A stretch of DNA of 63,148 bases from Bacillus sp. FJAT-47783 (lineage in GTDB: Bacteria > Bacillota > Bacilli > Bacillales > Aeribacillaceae). Shown here in pieces: positions 17,046-27,252 of this stretch. Each line of letters opens with the position of its first letter. Within the stretch, counting starts at the first letter, position 1. Position numbers and translations under genes: made by a program. The stretch spans positions 1 through 63,148 of the forward strand of contig NZ_JAKZKS010000021.1 of the NCBI RefSeq assembly GCF_022808615.1, in the 5' to 3' direction. Below the pieces are notes generated by a model. That model was given only the letters and a program-made list of their open reading frames with translations. It did no database searches and was not told the origin of the DNA.

Positions 17046-18575
17046 TTACTCTCCTGTAAAATGTTCATAATGAAGAGGTCTTTCCGCTGGGCCTTCGACG
17101 ACTTGTCCTTTGTAGGAAAAGCGTGAACCGTGACAAGGGCAATCCCACGTACGGTCACCAGAGTTCCATGCTAGTTCACATCCTAGATGAGTACATGTTG
17201 TATCGACAATGTGAATCTCTCCTTTTGGACATTTATAGGCCCCTTTTCGTTCTCCGCCTAATTGAACAACCGCTCCTTCATCTTTTTGTAAATCAGAAGT
17301 TTTCTTTGTTGGTAAAGACATTTTCCCTGTCACAAAATACTTAGCTACATCGAAATTTTGAATAAAGAGTTGTTTGAAATCTGGGTCTGAATGGAACCTT
17401 GTTGGTGTGACGACTTCAGCATAAGGATTTTCTTTTTGTAAAATAAGATCTTTTATTAGATGAGCAGCGGCTGTTCCGTTTGTCATCCCCCATTTATGGA
17501 ACCCGGTAGCAACATAAATGTTTTTTAAGTTTTTCGTTGCCCGCCCAATGTAAGGGAGTTTATCTGTTGTGATTAAATCTTGCGTTGACCATCTTGTCAC
17601 ATAGTTTTCTATTTGAAACGTTTTTTCAGCAAATGCTTCAAGGTTATGATAATGCTGCATCGTATCGATACCTTGACCTGTCTTATGGTTTTCACCTGTA
17701 ATTAACACAACTTCCTCGCCATTATAAGTAGTTTTCCTGAGCGAACGTTTCGGTTCTTCGGCACTAATATACATCCCACCTGGATACGGCTCTTTCATTT
17801 TCGCTGCAACGACATAAGCTCGTTCTGCATACATTCGTGCAAAATATAACCCTTTCCAATACATCGGAAAATGCGATGCAATGACAACATGGTCAGATAC
17901 AATTGTTTGATTGTCTTTCGTTTTGACTTTTACCTTCTGGCCCTCTTCGATGTTTACTGCCACTGTATTTTCGTTAATATGCGCTCCGCTTTGTCTTAAT
18001 TCGTGAATCATCGCAAGCAAATACTTTAATGGATGAAATTGTCCTTGATTTCGTATGACAAGTGCACCGAGATGATCGATTTGTAGAGGCATCGTTGTTA
18101 AGAATCCCCCGTTGATTTGCAGCTTCTCATAAGCCTTTAATTCTTTTTTTAAAGCATCAAGTTTTGCATGCTCATTTGTGTAGACGAAAGCATCCTCGTT
18201 CGTCCACCCGCAATCAACTTGCTTTTCAGAAATCCATTGTTCCATCCACTTCATTGCATGCTCATTTGCTTTTACATATTCTTTCGTTTTTTCTAATCCG
18301 ACATGTTGAATTAGTTCATCGTAAATTAATCCATGTTGAATCGTTACTTTAGCGGTGGTGTGACTCGTTGTGCCATTTAAAACAGTTCCAGCATCCAGTA
18401 AGGCGACATTTAGCCCTTCTTGACTTAATAAATAAGCGGTTGTAACACCTGTAATTCCAGCCCCGATAATTGTAACATCAACATTTACATCCCCATCTAA
18501 TGTTGGAAAGGTAGGGAGGGTGACATCTTCTTTCCAAATTGGTTCAGGGTATTCTAGTCGATTGTTGTGTCCCAT
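17046..18575 (-). CDS. FAD-dependent oxidoreductase with C-terminal Rieske domain (YhfW-like)
   Basis: 509 residues, the length of B. subtilis YhfW. Residues about 30-370 form a DAO-type FAD domain (VTIIGAGITGVTTAYLLSQE). Residues about 430-500 form a Rieske [2Fe-2S] domain with CTHLGC and CPCHGSRF ligands. The fusion suggests electron transfer from an amine- or amino-acid-like substrate to a Rieske centre; substrate unknown. ATG 18575 is 6 nt from GGAGG; an adjacent ATG at 18578 is possible. Confidence 0.92.
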   Translation of the reverse strand: MGHNNRLEYPEPIWKEDVTLPTFPTLDGDVNVDVTIIGAGITGVTTAYLLSQEGLNVALLDAGTVLNGTTSHTTAKVTIQHGLIYDELIQHVGLEKTKEYVKANEHAMKWMEQWISEKQVDCGWTNEDAFVYTNEHAKLDALKKELKAYEKLQINGGFLTTMPLQIDHLGALVIRNQGQFHPLKYLLAMIHELRQSGAHINENTVAVNIEEGQKVKVKTKDNQTIVSDHVVIASHFPMYWKGLYFARMYAERAYVVAAKMKEPYPGGMYISAEEPKRSLRKTTYNGEEVVLITGENHKTGQGIDTMQHYHNLEAFAEKTFQIENYVTRWSTQDLITTDKLPYIGRATKNLKNIYVATGFHKWGMTNGTAAAHLIKDLILQKENPYAEVVTPTRFHSDPDFKQLFIQNFDVAKYFVTGKMSLPTKKTSDLQKDEGAVVQLGGERKGAYKCPKGEIHIVDTTCTHLGCELAWNSGDRTWDCPCHGSRFSYKGQVVEGPAERPLHYEHFTGE

Positions 18576-18660
18576 CATATTCCTCCTTGTATCTATATTC
18601 CATAATTTGTATAATTTGGGGTAAGAATATGTACAGTACATCAAAAAATATCGAAAAAGG

Positions 18661-18692
18661 AAAAGAAGGCTAGACAATCTAACCTTCTTTTG
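18661..18692 (-). terminator. Terminator of putB
   Basis: AGAAGG-CTAGA and TCTA-CCTTCT arms; the minus strand continues into TTTTCCTTTTT. Confidence 0.8.
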
Positions 18693-18734
18693 AAGTGTGA
18701 AGACGTATTGGGGTCTTGTAGGATAAGATCATAA

Positions 18735-19649
18735 CTATTTCGAGAAGAAGCCTCTGAATGCGAAGGCAACGTTTTGAGGTCTTTCAGCTAAGCGGCGCAT
18801 GAAATAACCGAACCAATCATCACCGAACGGTATATAAACCCGAACTTTGTATCCTTCTTTCACAAGGTTTTGCTGCATGTCTGTTCTGAATCCATAAAGC
18901 ATTTGAAATTCAAATTGAGAAGTTGGGATGTTTTGTTCTTTGACAAACTTTTTCACTTCTGCAATGATATTATGATCATGTGATGCAATAGCGGTATAGC
19001 TACCACTTAGTAAATGTTCTTTAATGATTCTCATGTAGTTTTCGTCTACATCTTTTTTATCTTGGTAAGCGACTTCAGGTGATTCTTTATAGGCACCTTT
19101 TACAAGACGTAACGAAACACCTTTTAAATCTTTCACATCATCATGTGAACGGAATAAATACGCTTGAATAACCGTTCCAACATTGTCATATGTTTGACGT
19201 AATTCGTTTAAGATATCTAACGTTACTTGGCAGTGAGAATAATCTTCCATATCAATCCGAACGAAAATGTCGTGCATTTTCGCTGTATCTAATATCTTTC
19301 TCATATTGTTTAAACAATATTGTTTATCAATATCTAGTCCAAGTTGTGTCATTTTTACAGATAATCCGCTTTTTACACCAGATTTTGCAATCGCTTCCAA
19401 TGTTCTGACACAATAATCTGTTGCTTCATCTGCTTCTTCACGGCTGTAAACGAATTCACCTAAATGGTCCAGTGTCGCAACAAGTCCTTTTTGATTTAAT
19501 TTTTTCACAGCTTCAATGGCTGATTCAATCGTTTCCCCTGCTACTACTTGAGAAGCGCCAAATTTTAAGCCCCATTTTCGTGCAGCTTTGTTTAACATTT
19601 TGCTTTGAGATAAAGACATAAAAAAGTTTTTGGAAATTGCTTCTAACAT
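18735..19649 (-). CDS. putB: Proline dehydrogenase
   Basis: 304 residues, monofunctional FAD-dependent proline dehydrogenase of the Bacillus PutB type: oxidises L-proline to pyrroline-5-carboxylate and feeds electrons to the respiratory chain. Conserved segments are VATLDHLGEFV, LSVKMTQLGLD, IRIDMED-like (VRIDMEDYS), RLVKGAYKE, ASHD and the C-terminal YIPFGDDWFGYFMRRLAERP substrate loop. ATG 19649 follows GGGGGG. It lies 66 bp downstream of putC and should be cotranscribed, with a hairpin between the two. Confidence 0.97.
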   Translation of the reverse strand: MLEAISKNFFMSLSQSKMLNKAARKWGLKFGASQVVAGETIESAIEAVKKLNQKGLVATLDHLGEFVYSREEADEATDYCVRTLEAIAKSGVKSGLSVKMTQLGLDIDKQYCLNNMRKILDTAKMHDIFVRIDMEDYSHCQVTLDILNELRQTYDNVGTVIQAYLFRSHDDVKDLKGVSLRLVKGAYKESPEVAYQDKKDVDENYMRIIKEHLLSGSYTAIASHDHNIIAEVKKFVKEQNIPTSQFEFQMLYGFRTDMQQNLVKEGYKVRVYIPFGDDWFGYFMRRLAERPQNVAFAFRGFFSK

Positions 19650-19684
19650 GTAAAACCCCCCGATGTTTTTCCAATTTTTATAAA

Positions 19685-19705
19685 GGGGCAACAATTCGTT
19701 GCCCC
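19685..19705 (-). promoter_or_regulatory. Intergenic hairpin between putC and putB
   Basis: GGGGCAAC-AATTC-GTTGCCCC, an 8-bp GC-rich stem 11 bp after the putC stop; on the minus strand it is followed by TTTATAAAAATT. It could be a weak terminator or an mRNA-stabilising or processing structure that sets the putC:putB ratio. Confidence 0.6.
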
Positions 19706-19715
19706 ATCCTTTTGA

Positions 19716-21260
19716 TTAAAGCATTTCTGAAGTTGTTTTCGCTTGCATATGAAGTAATAAGTAGTCAGGGCCACCAGCTTTTGAATCCGTACCAGACATA
19801 TTGAAGCCACCGAATGGTTGGTAACCAACAATCGCACCTGTACAACCGCGGTTGAAGTAAAGGTTTCCAACATGGAAGTCTTCACGTGCTTTTTCAATAT
19901 GCTCACGGTTGTTAGAAATGACGGCACCTGTTAAACCATAGTCTGTGTTGTTCGCAATTTCGATTGCTTCATCGAAGTCTTTTGCTTTTGAGAACGCTAC
20001 GACTGGCCCGAAAATTTCTTCTTGCATAATCCGTGCGTTTGGATCTAAATCTGCAAAAACGGTTGGTTTGATGAAGAAGCCTTTTGAATTATCGCCTTCT
20101 CCCCCGATCATTAACTTACCTTCTTGTTTACCAATTTCAACGTATTCCATAATTTTGTTAAATGCATTTTGGTCAATAACTGGACCCATGAATGTATCTT
20201 GAGAAGTTGGATCACCAACTGTTAGTTCTTTTGTTAGTTCAACAACGCGATCTAATACTTGATCATACACATCTTCTAATACGACAGCGCGTGAACATGC
20301 AGAACATTTTTGACCAGAGAACCCGAAAGCAGATGCGACAATCGATTGTGCTGCTAATTCAAGATCCGCTTCTTTATCAACAACGATTGTATCTTTACCA
20401 CCCATTTCAGCAATTACACGTTTTAACCATTTTTGGCCTTCATGTACTTTCGCTGCACGCTCGTAAATACGTACGCCCACTTCACGAGAACCAGTAAAGG
20501 AGATAAAGCGAGTACGTGGATGATCGACTAAATAATCTCCAACTTCCGCTCCGCTTCCAGGAATATAGTTAACAACACCTTTTGGAAGTCCTGCTTCTTC
20601 AAGTACTTCAACGAATTTTGCTGCTACAACAGGAGTTACAGAAGCTGGTTTTAATAATACTGTATTCCCTGTAACGACTGCTGCTACTGCTGTACCTGCC
20701 ATGATTGCAAACGCAAAGTTCCATGGTGGAATCACAACACCTACACCTAAAGGAATGTATCCATATCGGTTATACTCACCAGGACGGCTGTTTACTTTTA
20801 CGCCATCTTTAATTTCTAACATTTGACGTGCGTAATATTCCATAAAGTCGATTGCTTCTGCTGTATCTGCATCTGCTTCCTTCCATGGTTTTCCTGCTTC
20901 TTTTACGAGTAAAGCAGAGAATTCATGCTTGCGACGACGAACAATGGCAGCTGCACGGAATAAAATGTCTGCGCGCACTTCAGGCTTTACTTTACTCCAT
21001 GTTTTAAATGTTTCATCTGCTACTTGCATCGCTTTTTCAGCAAGTTCTTTATTTGCTTTCGATACGCGACCAACGATTTCTTCTTTGTTTGCAGGGTTTA
21101 CAGACACGATTTTTTCGTCTGTTGTAATACGTTCGCCACCAATGACAAGTGGATAATCTTGTCCTAAGTATGATTCAACGGTTTTTAATCCTTCTTCAAA
21201 GGCTTTTTTGTTTTCTTCAATTGAAAAATCAGTAAATGGTTCATGTTTGTATGGAATCAT
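19716..21260 (-). CDS. putC: 1-pyrroline-5-carboxylate (glutamate semialdehyde) dehydrogenase
   Basis: 514 residues, RocA/PutC type. It oxidises glutamate-gamma-semialdehyde to glutamate with NAD+. ALDH motifs: PPWNFAFAI, the FTGSREVG cofactor loop, the catalytic Glu in EMGGKDT and the catalytic Cys in [15 protein letters not shown] 21260 sits 5-6 nt after AGGAGGG. First gene of putCB, behind a sigma-54 promoter and next to a divergent activator. B. subtilis has two such enzymes (RocA for arginine, PutC for proline); the adjacent proline dehydrogenase makes PutC the better name. Confidence 0.95.
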   Translation of the reverse strand: MIPYKHEPFTDFSIEENKKAFEEGLKTVESYLGQDYPLVIGGERITTDEKIVSVNPANKEEIVGRVSKANKELAEKAMQVADETFKTWSKVKPEVRADILFRAAAIVRRRKHEFSALLVKEAGKPWKEADADTAEAIDFMEYYARQMLEIKDGVKVNSRPGEYNRYGYIPLGVGVVIPPWNFAFAIMAGTAVAAVVTGNTVLLKPASVTPVVAAKFVEVLEEAGLPKGVVNYIPGSGAEVGDYLVDHPRTRFISFTGSREVGVRIYERAAKVHEGQKWLKRVIAEMGGKDTIVVDKEADLELAAQSIVASAFGFSGQKCSACSRAVVLEDVYDQVLDRVVELTKELTVGDPTSQDTFMGPVIDQNAFNKIMEYVEIGKQEGKLMIGGEGDNSKGFFIKPTVFADLDPNARIMQEEIFGPVVAFSKAKDFDEAIEIANNTDYGLTGAVISNNREHIEKAREDFHVGNLYFNRGCTGAIVGYQPFGGFNMSGTDSKAGGPDYLLLHMQAKTTSEML

Positions 21261-21307
21261 CAAAATCCCTCCTATAAAGTACGAGTTAATTTCCTCACTT
21301 TCTTAAT

Positions 21308-21325
21308 ATGCAATATTTGTGCCAA
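21308..21325 (-). promoter_or_regulatory. Sigma-54 (SigL) promoter of putCB
   Basis: TTGGCACaaataTTGCAT on the minus strand, 48 bp before the putC start codon, matches the -24/-12 consensus TTGGCAC-N5-TTGCAT at every fixed base. Confidence 0.93.
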
Positions 21326-21343
21326 AAATAAAAAGCAGAAATA

Positions 21344-21372
21344 TGGAGAGTTTTCCGGAAAATATGTATAAT
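21344..21372 (+). promoter_or_regulatory. Promoter and palindromic operator of the sigma-54 activator gene
   Basis: -35 TGGAGA (weak) and -10 TATAAT (21367-21372) are 17 bp apart. The spacer contains the perfect palindrome TTTTCCGGAAAA (21351-21362), well placed for autorepression. The protein that binds it is not known. Confidence 0.5.
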
Positions 21373-21387
21373 GAAAATATACAAAAG

Positions 21388-21423
21388 TGTAAATAAAAGT
21401 TTACATTTTTACAAATATGTAAA
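21388..21423. promoter_or_regulatory. Tandem TGTAAA/TTTACA palindromes, likely upstream activating sites
   Basis: TGTAAA-N6-TTTACA (21388-21405) is followed 2 bp later by TTTACA-N4-TGTAAA (21408-21423). They lie 63-115 bp upstream of the sigma-54 promoter, a normal distance for enhancer-type binding of the activator, and also within the activator's own 5' leader. Confidence 0.55.
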
Positions 21424-21445
21424 TAAAATTGTAAAGGTGATGACC

Positions 21446-23023
21446 GTGTTAAATGATAATATTTCCTTGAAAGCACTATCTTATCCGTGGAATGACTCCC
21501 TTCAAATGGACGAAATGATCGTTGTTCCAAGACAAACAACTCTTGCGGATCTTGATCAACTAGTAGATGGAAAAGATTTTGCTCTAATAGATGAAAACAA
21601 TATGATTGTTGGATGGGTACCTTATGAAAGATTAGCGGATGCACTATTTCATCATTGGAAAATGTTATCTTCCTTTTATGAAACGTTATTAAAAGCCGTC
21701 GATGATGCCATAACGATTGTTGATGCAAATGGAACGATTATTTCGTGGAATCCAAAAGCTGAAGAGCTTTATGAATGCAGCCGTGAAAACAGTATCGGAA
21801 AGCATATTACCAAATTATTCAAAGAAGAATCGGTCGTCTTAATGTCTACATTAAAAGAAGGAAAAACAGTTGTTCGAAAGTACAATCAACCTCAATCAGA
21901 TGTCCACGTATTGATTAATACACAACCGGTTTATTTAAAAGATGAAATGGTTGGAGGGATTTCAGTTGAGCGCAATATTAGTGATATCGTCAAATTAAAC
22001 GAAGAATTATCATCGACAACAGCCTATATTCAGCATTTAGAAAGTCAAATGGATACAGAAGATGACCAGCTTGATCCGTTTCGAAAAATTAAAGGAAGAA
22101 GCCCTGCCCTAATGAGCGCCATCCAATTAGCGAAAAAAGTGGCAATGACAGATGCCTCTGTATTAATAACAGGAGAAAGTGGTGTTGGGAAGGAATTATT
22201 TTCACAAGCTATCCATCAAGCAAGTGAACGAAAAGAAGCACCTTTTATTGCGATCAATTGCGGAGCCATTCCTGCCGCCTTGTTTGAAAGCGAATTATTT
22301 GGCTATGAAAAAGGTGCATTTACCGGCGCTGTAAAAGAAGGAAAAAAAGGAAAAATCGATGCGGCAAAAGGAGGGACATTATTTTTAGATGAGATTGGCG
22401 AAATGCCACTTGATTTACAAGTAAAGCTGTTACGCGTTCTTCAAGAAAAACAATTTTATCGAATTGGCGGGACAAAACCAATACCAGTTGATGTGCGAAT
22501 TATCGCCGCGACCAACCGTGATTTAGAAAAAATGGTTTCAGAAGGAACGTTTCGCCAAGACCTTTATTACCGATTAAATGTCGTTTCAATCCATATTCCT
22601 CCATTGAGAGAGCGAATGGAAGACATTCCAGAGCTTGTACAATTATATTTAAATGAATTTTCGATAAAATATAAAAAACCAATCCCGACAATTGACCCTG
22701 AAGTCATGTATCGATTTATGGAAGATCCATGGAAAGGAAACATTCGCCAATTAAGAAATACAATTGAACGGATTATGATTTTAGCTGATGAAGAAACGAT
22801 TACTCCTAGTCACCTTCCTCAATCCTTTCAACAGCAAGCGAATAAAGAAGTTCAACCACCGAAAAAAGAGGAACAATTTATGGTATCACATCCGTCAGAA
22901 AAGGAAAAAATTCAGTATGTCCTGCAAAAAACATATGGAAACAAATCTGCTGCTGCCAAGCTCTTGGGGGTGTCTAGGGTGACGTTATATAATAAAATGA
23001 AGAAATATGGAATTACTGAATGA
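21446..23023 (+). CDS. Sigma-54-dependent activator of proline catabolism (RocR/PutR-like role)
   Basis: 526 residues from GTG 21446, placed 6 nt after AAAGGTG. Order of domains: a CBS-like N-terminal stretch (to about 70), a PAS domain (about 82-185), AAA+ ATPase (about 215-450) with Walker A GESGVGKE (243-250) and the sigma-54 contact loop GAFTGA (290-295), and a C-terminal Fis-type helix-turn-helix ([20 protein letters not shown]). It is divergent from putCB, which has a matching promoter, so it most likely switches on that operon in response to proline or a product. Note that B. subtilis PutR is a different, PucR-type protein. Confidence 0.92.
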   Translation: MLNDNISLKALSYPWNDSLQMDEMIVVPRQTTLADLDQLVDGKDFALIDENNMIVGWVPYERLADALFHHWKMLSSFYETLLKAVDDAITIVDANGTIISWNPKAEELYECSRENSIGKHITKLFKEESVVLMSTLKEGKTVVRKYNQPQSDVHVLINTQPVYLKDEMVGGISVERNISDIVKLNEELSSTTAYIQHLESQMDTEDDQLDPFRKIKGRSPALMSAIQLAKKVAMTDASVLITGESGVGKELFSQAIHQASERKEAPFIAINCGAIPAALFESELFGYEKGAFTGAVKEGKKGKIDAAKGGTLFLDEIGEMPLDLQVKLLRVLQEKQFYRIGGTKPIPVDVRIIAATNRDLEKMVSEGTFRQDLYYRLNVVSIHIPPLRERMEDIPELVQLYLNEFSIKYKKPIPTIDPEVMYRFMEDPWKGNIRQLRNTIERIMILADEETITPSHLPQSFQQQANKEVQPPKKEEQFMVSHPSEKEKIQYVLQKTYGNKSAAAKLLGVSRVTLYNKMKKYGITE

Positions 23024-23025
23024 AG

Positions 23026-23048
23026 TCCGGGAGTTTCCCGGGTTTTTT
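23026..23048 (+). terminator. Terminator of the activator gene
   Basis: CCGGGA-GTT-TCCCGG stem followed by TTTTTT, 3 bp after the stop codon. Confidence 0.9.
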
Positions 23049-23619
23049 ATACATGAATAGCTTTTGGAAAAGGTATGTTACTACTCTTTTGATCGTTTAG
23101 AGGTATTAGTACGATGGGATTTTTTGAAGTGATTTTGTTTTCTTGAAGATTCAATTACATGACCATCCAAAATAAAGCGAATAATATTTTTTCTTTGATT
23201 ACAAAAACAGACAATTTTCATTGGAGGAAGATTCTTTCTTATTATGTAATCCTTTAAGTCAAAACAACGAGAAAGGATTCAACTAGAGTAAAGACATATA
23301 CACAGTGTTCGTTGGATCATTTAAATATGTTATTTTATGAAAACAAAGAGAGTTATGATAATTTCGGCCATGGTAATCGCTTTTTCGCTTCCAATTTAGC
23401 TATTAATATTGAAAGCCAGTATCATAATAATCTCTAAATTGTCTACTTTTATACACATATTTTCTATCTTTAATCTCGTAGATTTTACCATTTTTCATAG
23501 GTTTATGTGCCAGTCATCATGATTACACTACAATTTTCGCATCGCAGCAATCGCTCAATTCCCAATCATTCGCTTTCGATCCGAAACCTGCCTTTTACTA
23601 TCTATTCAAAAACAATATA
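23049..23619. other. 570-bp stretch without a convincing gene
   Basis: Only short frames occur. On the minus strand there are runs of about 46 codons (MKIVCFCNQRKNIIRFILDG..., about 23097-23234) and 33 codons (MKNGKIYEIKDRKYVYKSRQ..., ending near 23405). Neither has a ribosome site. They could be decayed genes. No promoter or repeat stands out. Confidence 0.5.
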
Positions 23620-23655
23620 AAAATCTCCTTCCAACATGAATTGGAAGGAGATTTT
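23620..23655 (-). terminator. Terminator of ilvD
   Basis: AAAATCTCCTTCCAA pairs perfectly with TTGGAAGGAGATTTT around a 6-nt loop, ending 3 bp from the ilvD stop codon. Confidence 0.9.
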
Positions 23656-23658
23656 CAA

Positions 23659-25335
23659 CTAAATCTTCATTATTCCACCAGTGCTAGCAGATGTAACAAG
23701 TTTTGAGTAGCGAGCGAGATAGCCCGTTTTTACTTTTGGCTCGAAGCCTTTCCAAGTTGCTTTACGCTTTTCCCATTCTGCTTCATCAACGTGAACGTCC
23801 ATCGTGCGTTTTTCAATGTCAATCACGATATGATCCCCGTTTTGAACAAAGGCTAGCGGTCCTCCTTCTGCTGCTTCTGGGGATGCGTGACCGATCGATA
23901 ATCCACGGGATGCTCCAGAAAAACGGCCGTCTGTGATAAGAGCAACTTTTGGTCCAAGCCCCATGCCGACGATTTGGGAAGTTGGTGCAAGCATTTCCGG
24001 CATTCCAGGTCCGCCTTTTGGACCTTCATAGCGAATAATGACGACATGACCTTCTTTTACTTCACCGCTAGCAATCCCTTTTACTGCTTCATCTTGGGAT
24101 TCATAAACGATGGCAGGTCCTTCATGGCGGGTAATGCCATTTTGGACACCGCCTGTTTTAATGATCGCCCCGTCTGGTGCAAGGTTTCCAAAAAGGACGG
24201 CAAGTCCGCCTTTTTCAGAGAAAGGCTTGTCAATGGGATGAATAACATTGTAGTCTTTCACGTCATGGCCAGCAATATTTTCTCCAAGAGTTTTACCCGT
24301 TACCGTTAGCACATCTAAATGAAGAGTACCTTCTTTTTTCGTTAATTCATTAAGGACGGCTGAAACGCCTCCTGCTTCATGTAAATCTTCTATAAAGACA
24401 TCAGAAGCTGGTGCTAGCTTCGATAAGTGTGGTACACGATTTGCTACTTCATTAATCCGCTCAAGTGGATAATCAATCCCCGCTTCATTGGCGATGGCGA
24501 GCGTATGAAGTACTGTGTTCGTTGATCCACCAAGCGCCATGTCTAATGCAAACGCATTGTCGATAGCTTTTTCAGTTACAATATCACGTGGCTTAATGTC
24601 TTTTTCAATTAAGCCCATTAATTTTTTTGCGGATTTTTTCACAAATTCCTTTCGTTCAGGTGCAATGGCTAAAATGGTTCCATTCCCAGGAAGTGCTAAA
24701 CCAAGTGCTTCTGCTAAGCAATTCATCGAGTTTGCGGTAAACATTCCGGAACAAGATCCACACGTCGGGCAGCCAAATTGTTCTAATTCTTGTAATCCTT
24801 TTTCATCAATTTTTCCGGATTGGAAAGCACCTACTCCTTCAAATACCGATGATAAAGAAATTTTACGTCCATCACTCGTTTTTCCAGCAGCCATAGGTCC
24901 GCCACTAACAAATACTGTCGGGATATTAATGCGCATCGCAGCCATCATCATACCCGGCGTAATTTTATCACAGTTTGGGATACAAACCATCCCATCGAAC
25001 CAATGGGCGGATACGACGGTTTCAACGGAATCTGCAATAATTTCTCGACTCGGTAAGGAATAACGCATTCCGATATGTCCCATAGCAATGCCATCATCTA
25101 CTCCAATGGTATTGAATTCAAATGGAACACCACCAGCTTCACGAATCGCTTCCTTCACAATTTTTCCGAATTCTTGTAAATGAACATGACCTGGAATAAT
25201 GTCAACATAGGAGTTGACAACAGCGATAAACGGTTTGTCGAAATCTTCCTCTTTTACACCCGTTGCCCGTAAAAGACTTCGATGAGGTGCACGGTCAAAT
25301 CCTTTCTTAATCATATTGCTTCGCAGTTCGGCCAC
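23659..25335 (-). CDS. ilvD: Dihydroxy-acid dehydratase
   Basis: 558 residues, exactly the usual Bacillus length. Dehydrates the dihydroxy-acid precursors of valine, isoleucine and leucine; cytoplasmic, iron-sulfur enzyme. Conserved Cys sites: [20 protein letters not shown] and the following MNCL. Starts [20 protein letters not shown] at ATG 25335. Here it is alone, away from any ilvBHC-leu operon, and has its own promoter with a CodY-like box. Confidence 0.98.
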   Translation of the reverse strand: MAELRSNMIKKGFDRAPHRSLLRATGVKEEDFDKPFIAVVNSYVDIIPGHVHLQEFGKIVKEAIREAGGVPFEFNTIGVDDGIAMGHIGMRYSLPSREIIADSVETVVSAHWFDGMVCIPNCDKITPGMMMAAMRINIPTVFVSGGPMAAGKTSDGRKISLSSVFEGVGAFQSGKIDEKGLQELEQFGCPTCGSCSGMFTANSMNCLAEALGLALPGNGTILAIAPERKEFVKKSAKKLMGLIEKDIKPRDIVTEKAIDNAFALDMALGGSTNTVLHTLAIANEAGIDYPLERINEVANRVPHLSKLAPASDVFIEDLHEAGGVSAVLNELTKKEGTLHLDVLTVTGKTLGENIAGHDVKDYNVIHPIDKPFSEKGGLAVLFGNLAPDGAIIKTGGVQNGITRHEGPAIVYESQDEAVKGIASGEVKEGHVVIIRYEGPKGGPGMPEMLAPTSQIVGMGLGPKVALITDGRFSGASRGLSIGHASPEAAEGGPLAFVQNGDHIVIDIEKRTMDVHVDEAEWEKRKATWKGFEPKVKTGYLARYSKLVTSASTGGIMKI

Positions 25336-25365
25336 AATAAACCCTCCAATGCTTTTGATAATTCA

Positions 25366-25421
25366 AATATTCAGCAAATTTAATATTTTTATATTATACT
25401 ATCATTTTCGTTAATTCACAA
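25366..25421 (-). promoter_or_regulatory. ilvD promoter with CodY-like box
   Basis: -35 TTGTGA (25416-25421) and -10 TATAAT (25393-25398) are 17 bp apart on the minus strand. Just downstream of the start, AATATTCAGCAAATT (25366-25380) matches 13 of 15 bases of the CodY box AATTTTCWGAAAATT. CodY repression in rich medium is known for ilvD in B. subtilis; its action here is inferred. Confidence 0.7.
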
Positions 25422-25486
25422 AACAATTTTCGTCGGAATTTATAAATTTTTCTATTTTAATAAAATAATTGCTTCATAGAAAAGAA

Positions 25487-25515
25487 AATAACTGGCACTC
25501 GCACCAGTTATTTTT
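25487..25515. terminator. Terminator downstream of the acyl-CoA operon
   Basis: AATAACTGG and CCAGTTATT arms with a CACTCGCA loop, flanked by A-rich and T-rich runs. It lies about 85 bp after the last stop of the operon on the minus strand. Confidence 0.75.
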
Positions 25516-25597
25516 GAAAAAATTGATTAGGAAGTCCTTGTTTCATATGATAGTAATGATCTGTTTTCCTATTACACCTATTCCTTATGAGGTTACA

Positions 25598-27181
25598 TTA
25601 ATGAACCTTTTTTGTTTGATTGTGCCAATGTTGATCCCGTAAGTGACGTTTTAATATTTTTCCCGCCCCGCTTTTTGGAAGCTCGTTTGTGAATTCGATG
25701 ATTTTCGGGACTTTAAAGTCCGCTAATTTTTCCTTTGTAAACGCTTTTAACTCTTGTTCTGAAAGGGTCATTCCTTCCTTTAAGACAATGACGGCCGTCA
25801 CGACTTCTCCCCACTTTTCATTCGGCGTTCCAATTACAGCACATTCTAAAATAGATGGATGTTCGTATAGGACGTTTTCTACTTCAGTGGAGTATACATT
25901 TTCTCCACCTGTTATAATCATATCTTTCGCTCGATCTACGATATAATAATAGTCATCATCATCTTTATAACCTAGATCACCTGTATAATACCAGCCATTA
26001 CGTAAGGCATGAGCGGTCTCTTCTTTTAAATTCCAGTATCCTTTCATAATATTTGGTGCCTTTGCAACGATTTCTCCAACTTGCCCATTTGGTGCTTCCT
26101 CACCATTCGGATCAACGACCTTCATTTCAACCCCTTGAACCGGCTGTCCACAAGACATTAACCGTTTTAGTTGTTGATCAGACCCTTCTACAACGTGGTC
26201 CTCCCCTCTTAAAACCGTTAAAATTGGTGCGGCTTCTGTCATGCCATATGCTTGCATAAATGTCGCATTAGGAATACATTTCATTGCTTTTTTTAATAAT
26301 TCAACAGACATCGGAGAGGCACCGTATAAAATTTTTCGAAGGGAATTTACATCATATTGATCAAATTGTGGAGCGTTAATAAACATATTGATCATTGTTG
26401 GAACAAGTAGGACAGCCGTGATGTTATTTTTTTGGATAGCTTCAAGTACACGAACAGGTGTAAAAGATCGGACATGTGCATGCGTTCCCCCAACTAACGT
26501 AATGGCTAATGTAGAGGCTTGGTCTGCTAAATGGAACATAGGTGCTGCGTGAAGGTATATTTCTTTTTCGTCATATTTTAAATTTAATGCCGCATGATAA
26601 GCGTTGTTCACAACGTTTTTATGTGTTAACATGACCCCTTTGGAACGTCCTGTCGTCCCTCCTGTATAAAAAAGGCCGGCGATATCCTCTTCTTCTACTT
26701 GCTCAATTGTTAATGTTTCTTCTTTTTCATTGTTGATAACGCTTTCATAAAGAAGAACCGAATGATTATTTAGCTCCTCTTCATCTAGGCTGTTTTCAGC
26801 TAAAATAATATGTTGCAATGAAGGTACTTTTTCCTTTAGTTCATTTACCATTGGTAAAAATTCTTTATGGATAAATAACGTCTTCACTTCAGCATCTTTT
26901 AAAATAAATGCCACTTCATTTGCGTTTAATCGGACATTCATAGGTACAACGATGGCTCCAAACGATGTTGCTGCGTACATAATTTCTAAATATCGATAGT
27001 TATTTAACAACAAAATTCCGACACGGTCACCCTTTTTCACTTGAAGTTTATGTAAAGCTGCCTTTAGCTTGGCTGTTCGAATCATGAATTCCTTATACGT
27101 ATAAGTTTCATCTCCATCGATGATAGCGATTTTCTCCGGATAAGTACGAGCAGCATACAGTAACCCTTTTGTCATAATCAT
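25598..27181 (-). CDS. Acyl-CoA synthetase (AMP-forming)
   Basis: 527 residues, ANL superfamily: adenylates a carboxylic acid and transfers it to CoA. P-loop-like motif YTGGTTGRSKG, the QAYGMTEAAP core, the hinge YYIVDRAKDMIITGGENVYS and the C-terminal catalytic Lys in PKSGAGKILKR are all present. Related to long- and medium-chain fatty acyl-CoA ligases, but the true acid cannot be read off. Last gene of the six-gene operon, 71 bp after the SDR gene. ATG 27181 follows AAGGGGG. Confidence 0.93.
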   Translation of the reverse strand: MIMTKGLLYAARTYPEKIAIIDGDETYTYKEFMIRTAKLKAALHKLQVKKGDRVGILLLNNYRYLEIMYAATSFGAIVVPMNVRLNANEVAFILKDAEVKTLFIHKEFLPMVNELKEKVPSLQHIILAENSLDEEELNNHSVLLYESVINNEKEETLTIEQVEEEDIAGLFYTGGTTGRSKGVMLTHKNVVNNAYHAALNLKYDEKEIYLHAAPMFHLADQASTLAITLVGGTHAHVRSFTPVRVLEAIQKNNITAVLLVPTMINMFINAPQFDQYDVNSLRKILYGASPMSVELLKKAMKCIPNATFMQAYGMTEAAPILTVLRGEDHVVEGSDQQLKRLMSCGQPVQGVEMKVVDPNGEEAPNGQVGEIVAKAPNIMKGYWNLKEETAHALRNGWYYTGDLGYKDDDDYYYIVDRAKDMIITGGENVYSTEVENVLYEHPSILECAVIGTPNEKWGEVVTAVIVLKEGMTLSEQELKAFTKEKLADFKVPKIIEFTNELPKSGAGKILKRHLRDQHWHNQTKKVH

Positions 27182-27252
27182 AAAAATACCCCCTTATTAT
27201 TTTGATTTTTCAGATATTTATAATTAAAAAAATTAGAACCGGCCTAAGACTT

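Noticed and set aside
21303-21728. 141-codon minus-strand frame opposite the sigma-54 activator
   Set aside because: It crosses the putC promoter and has no family resemblance; the plus strand holds the real gene.
24515-25063. 182-codon plus-strand frame within ilvD
   Set aside because: Long antisense frame caused by codon bias of ilvD; no ribosome site.
25336-25597. T-box or other riboswitch upstream of ilvD
   Set aside because: No T-box bulge sequence or antiterminator; the predicted leader is only about 50 nt.
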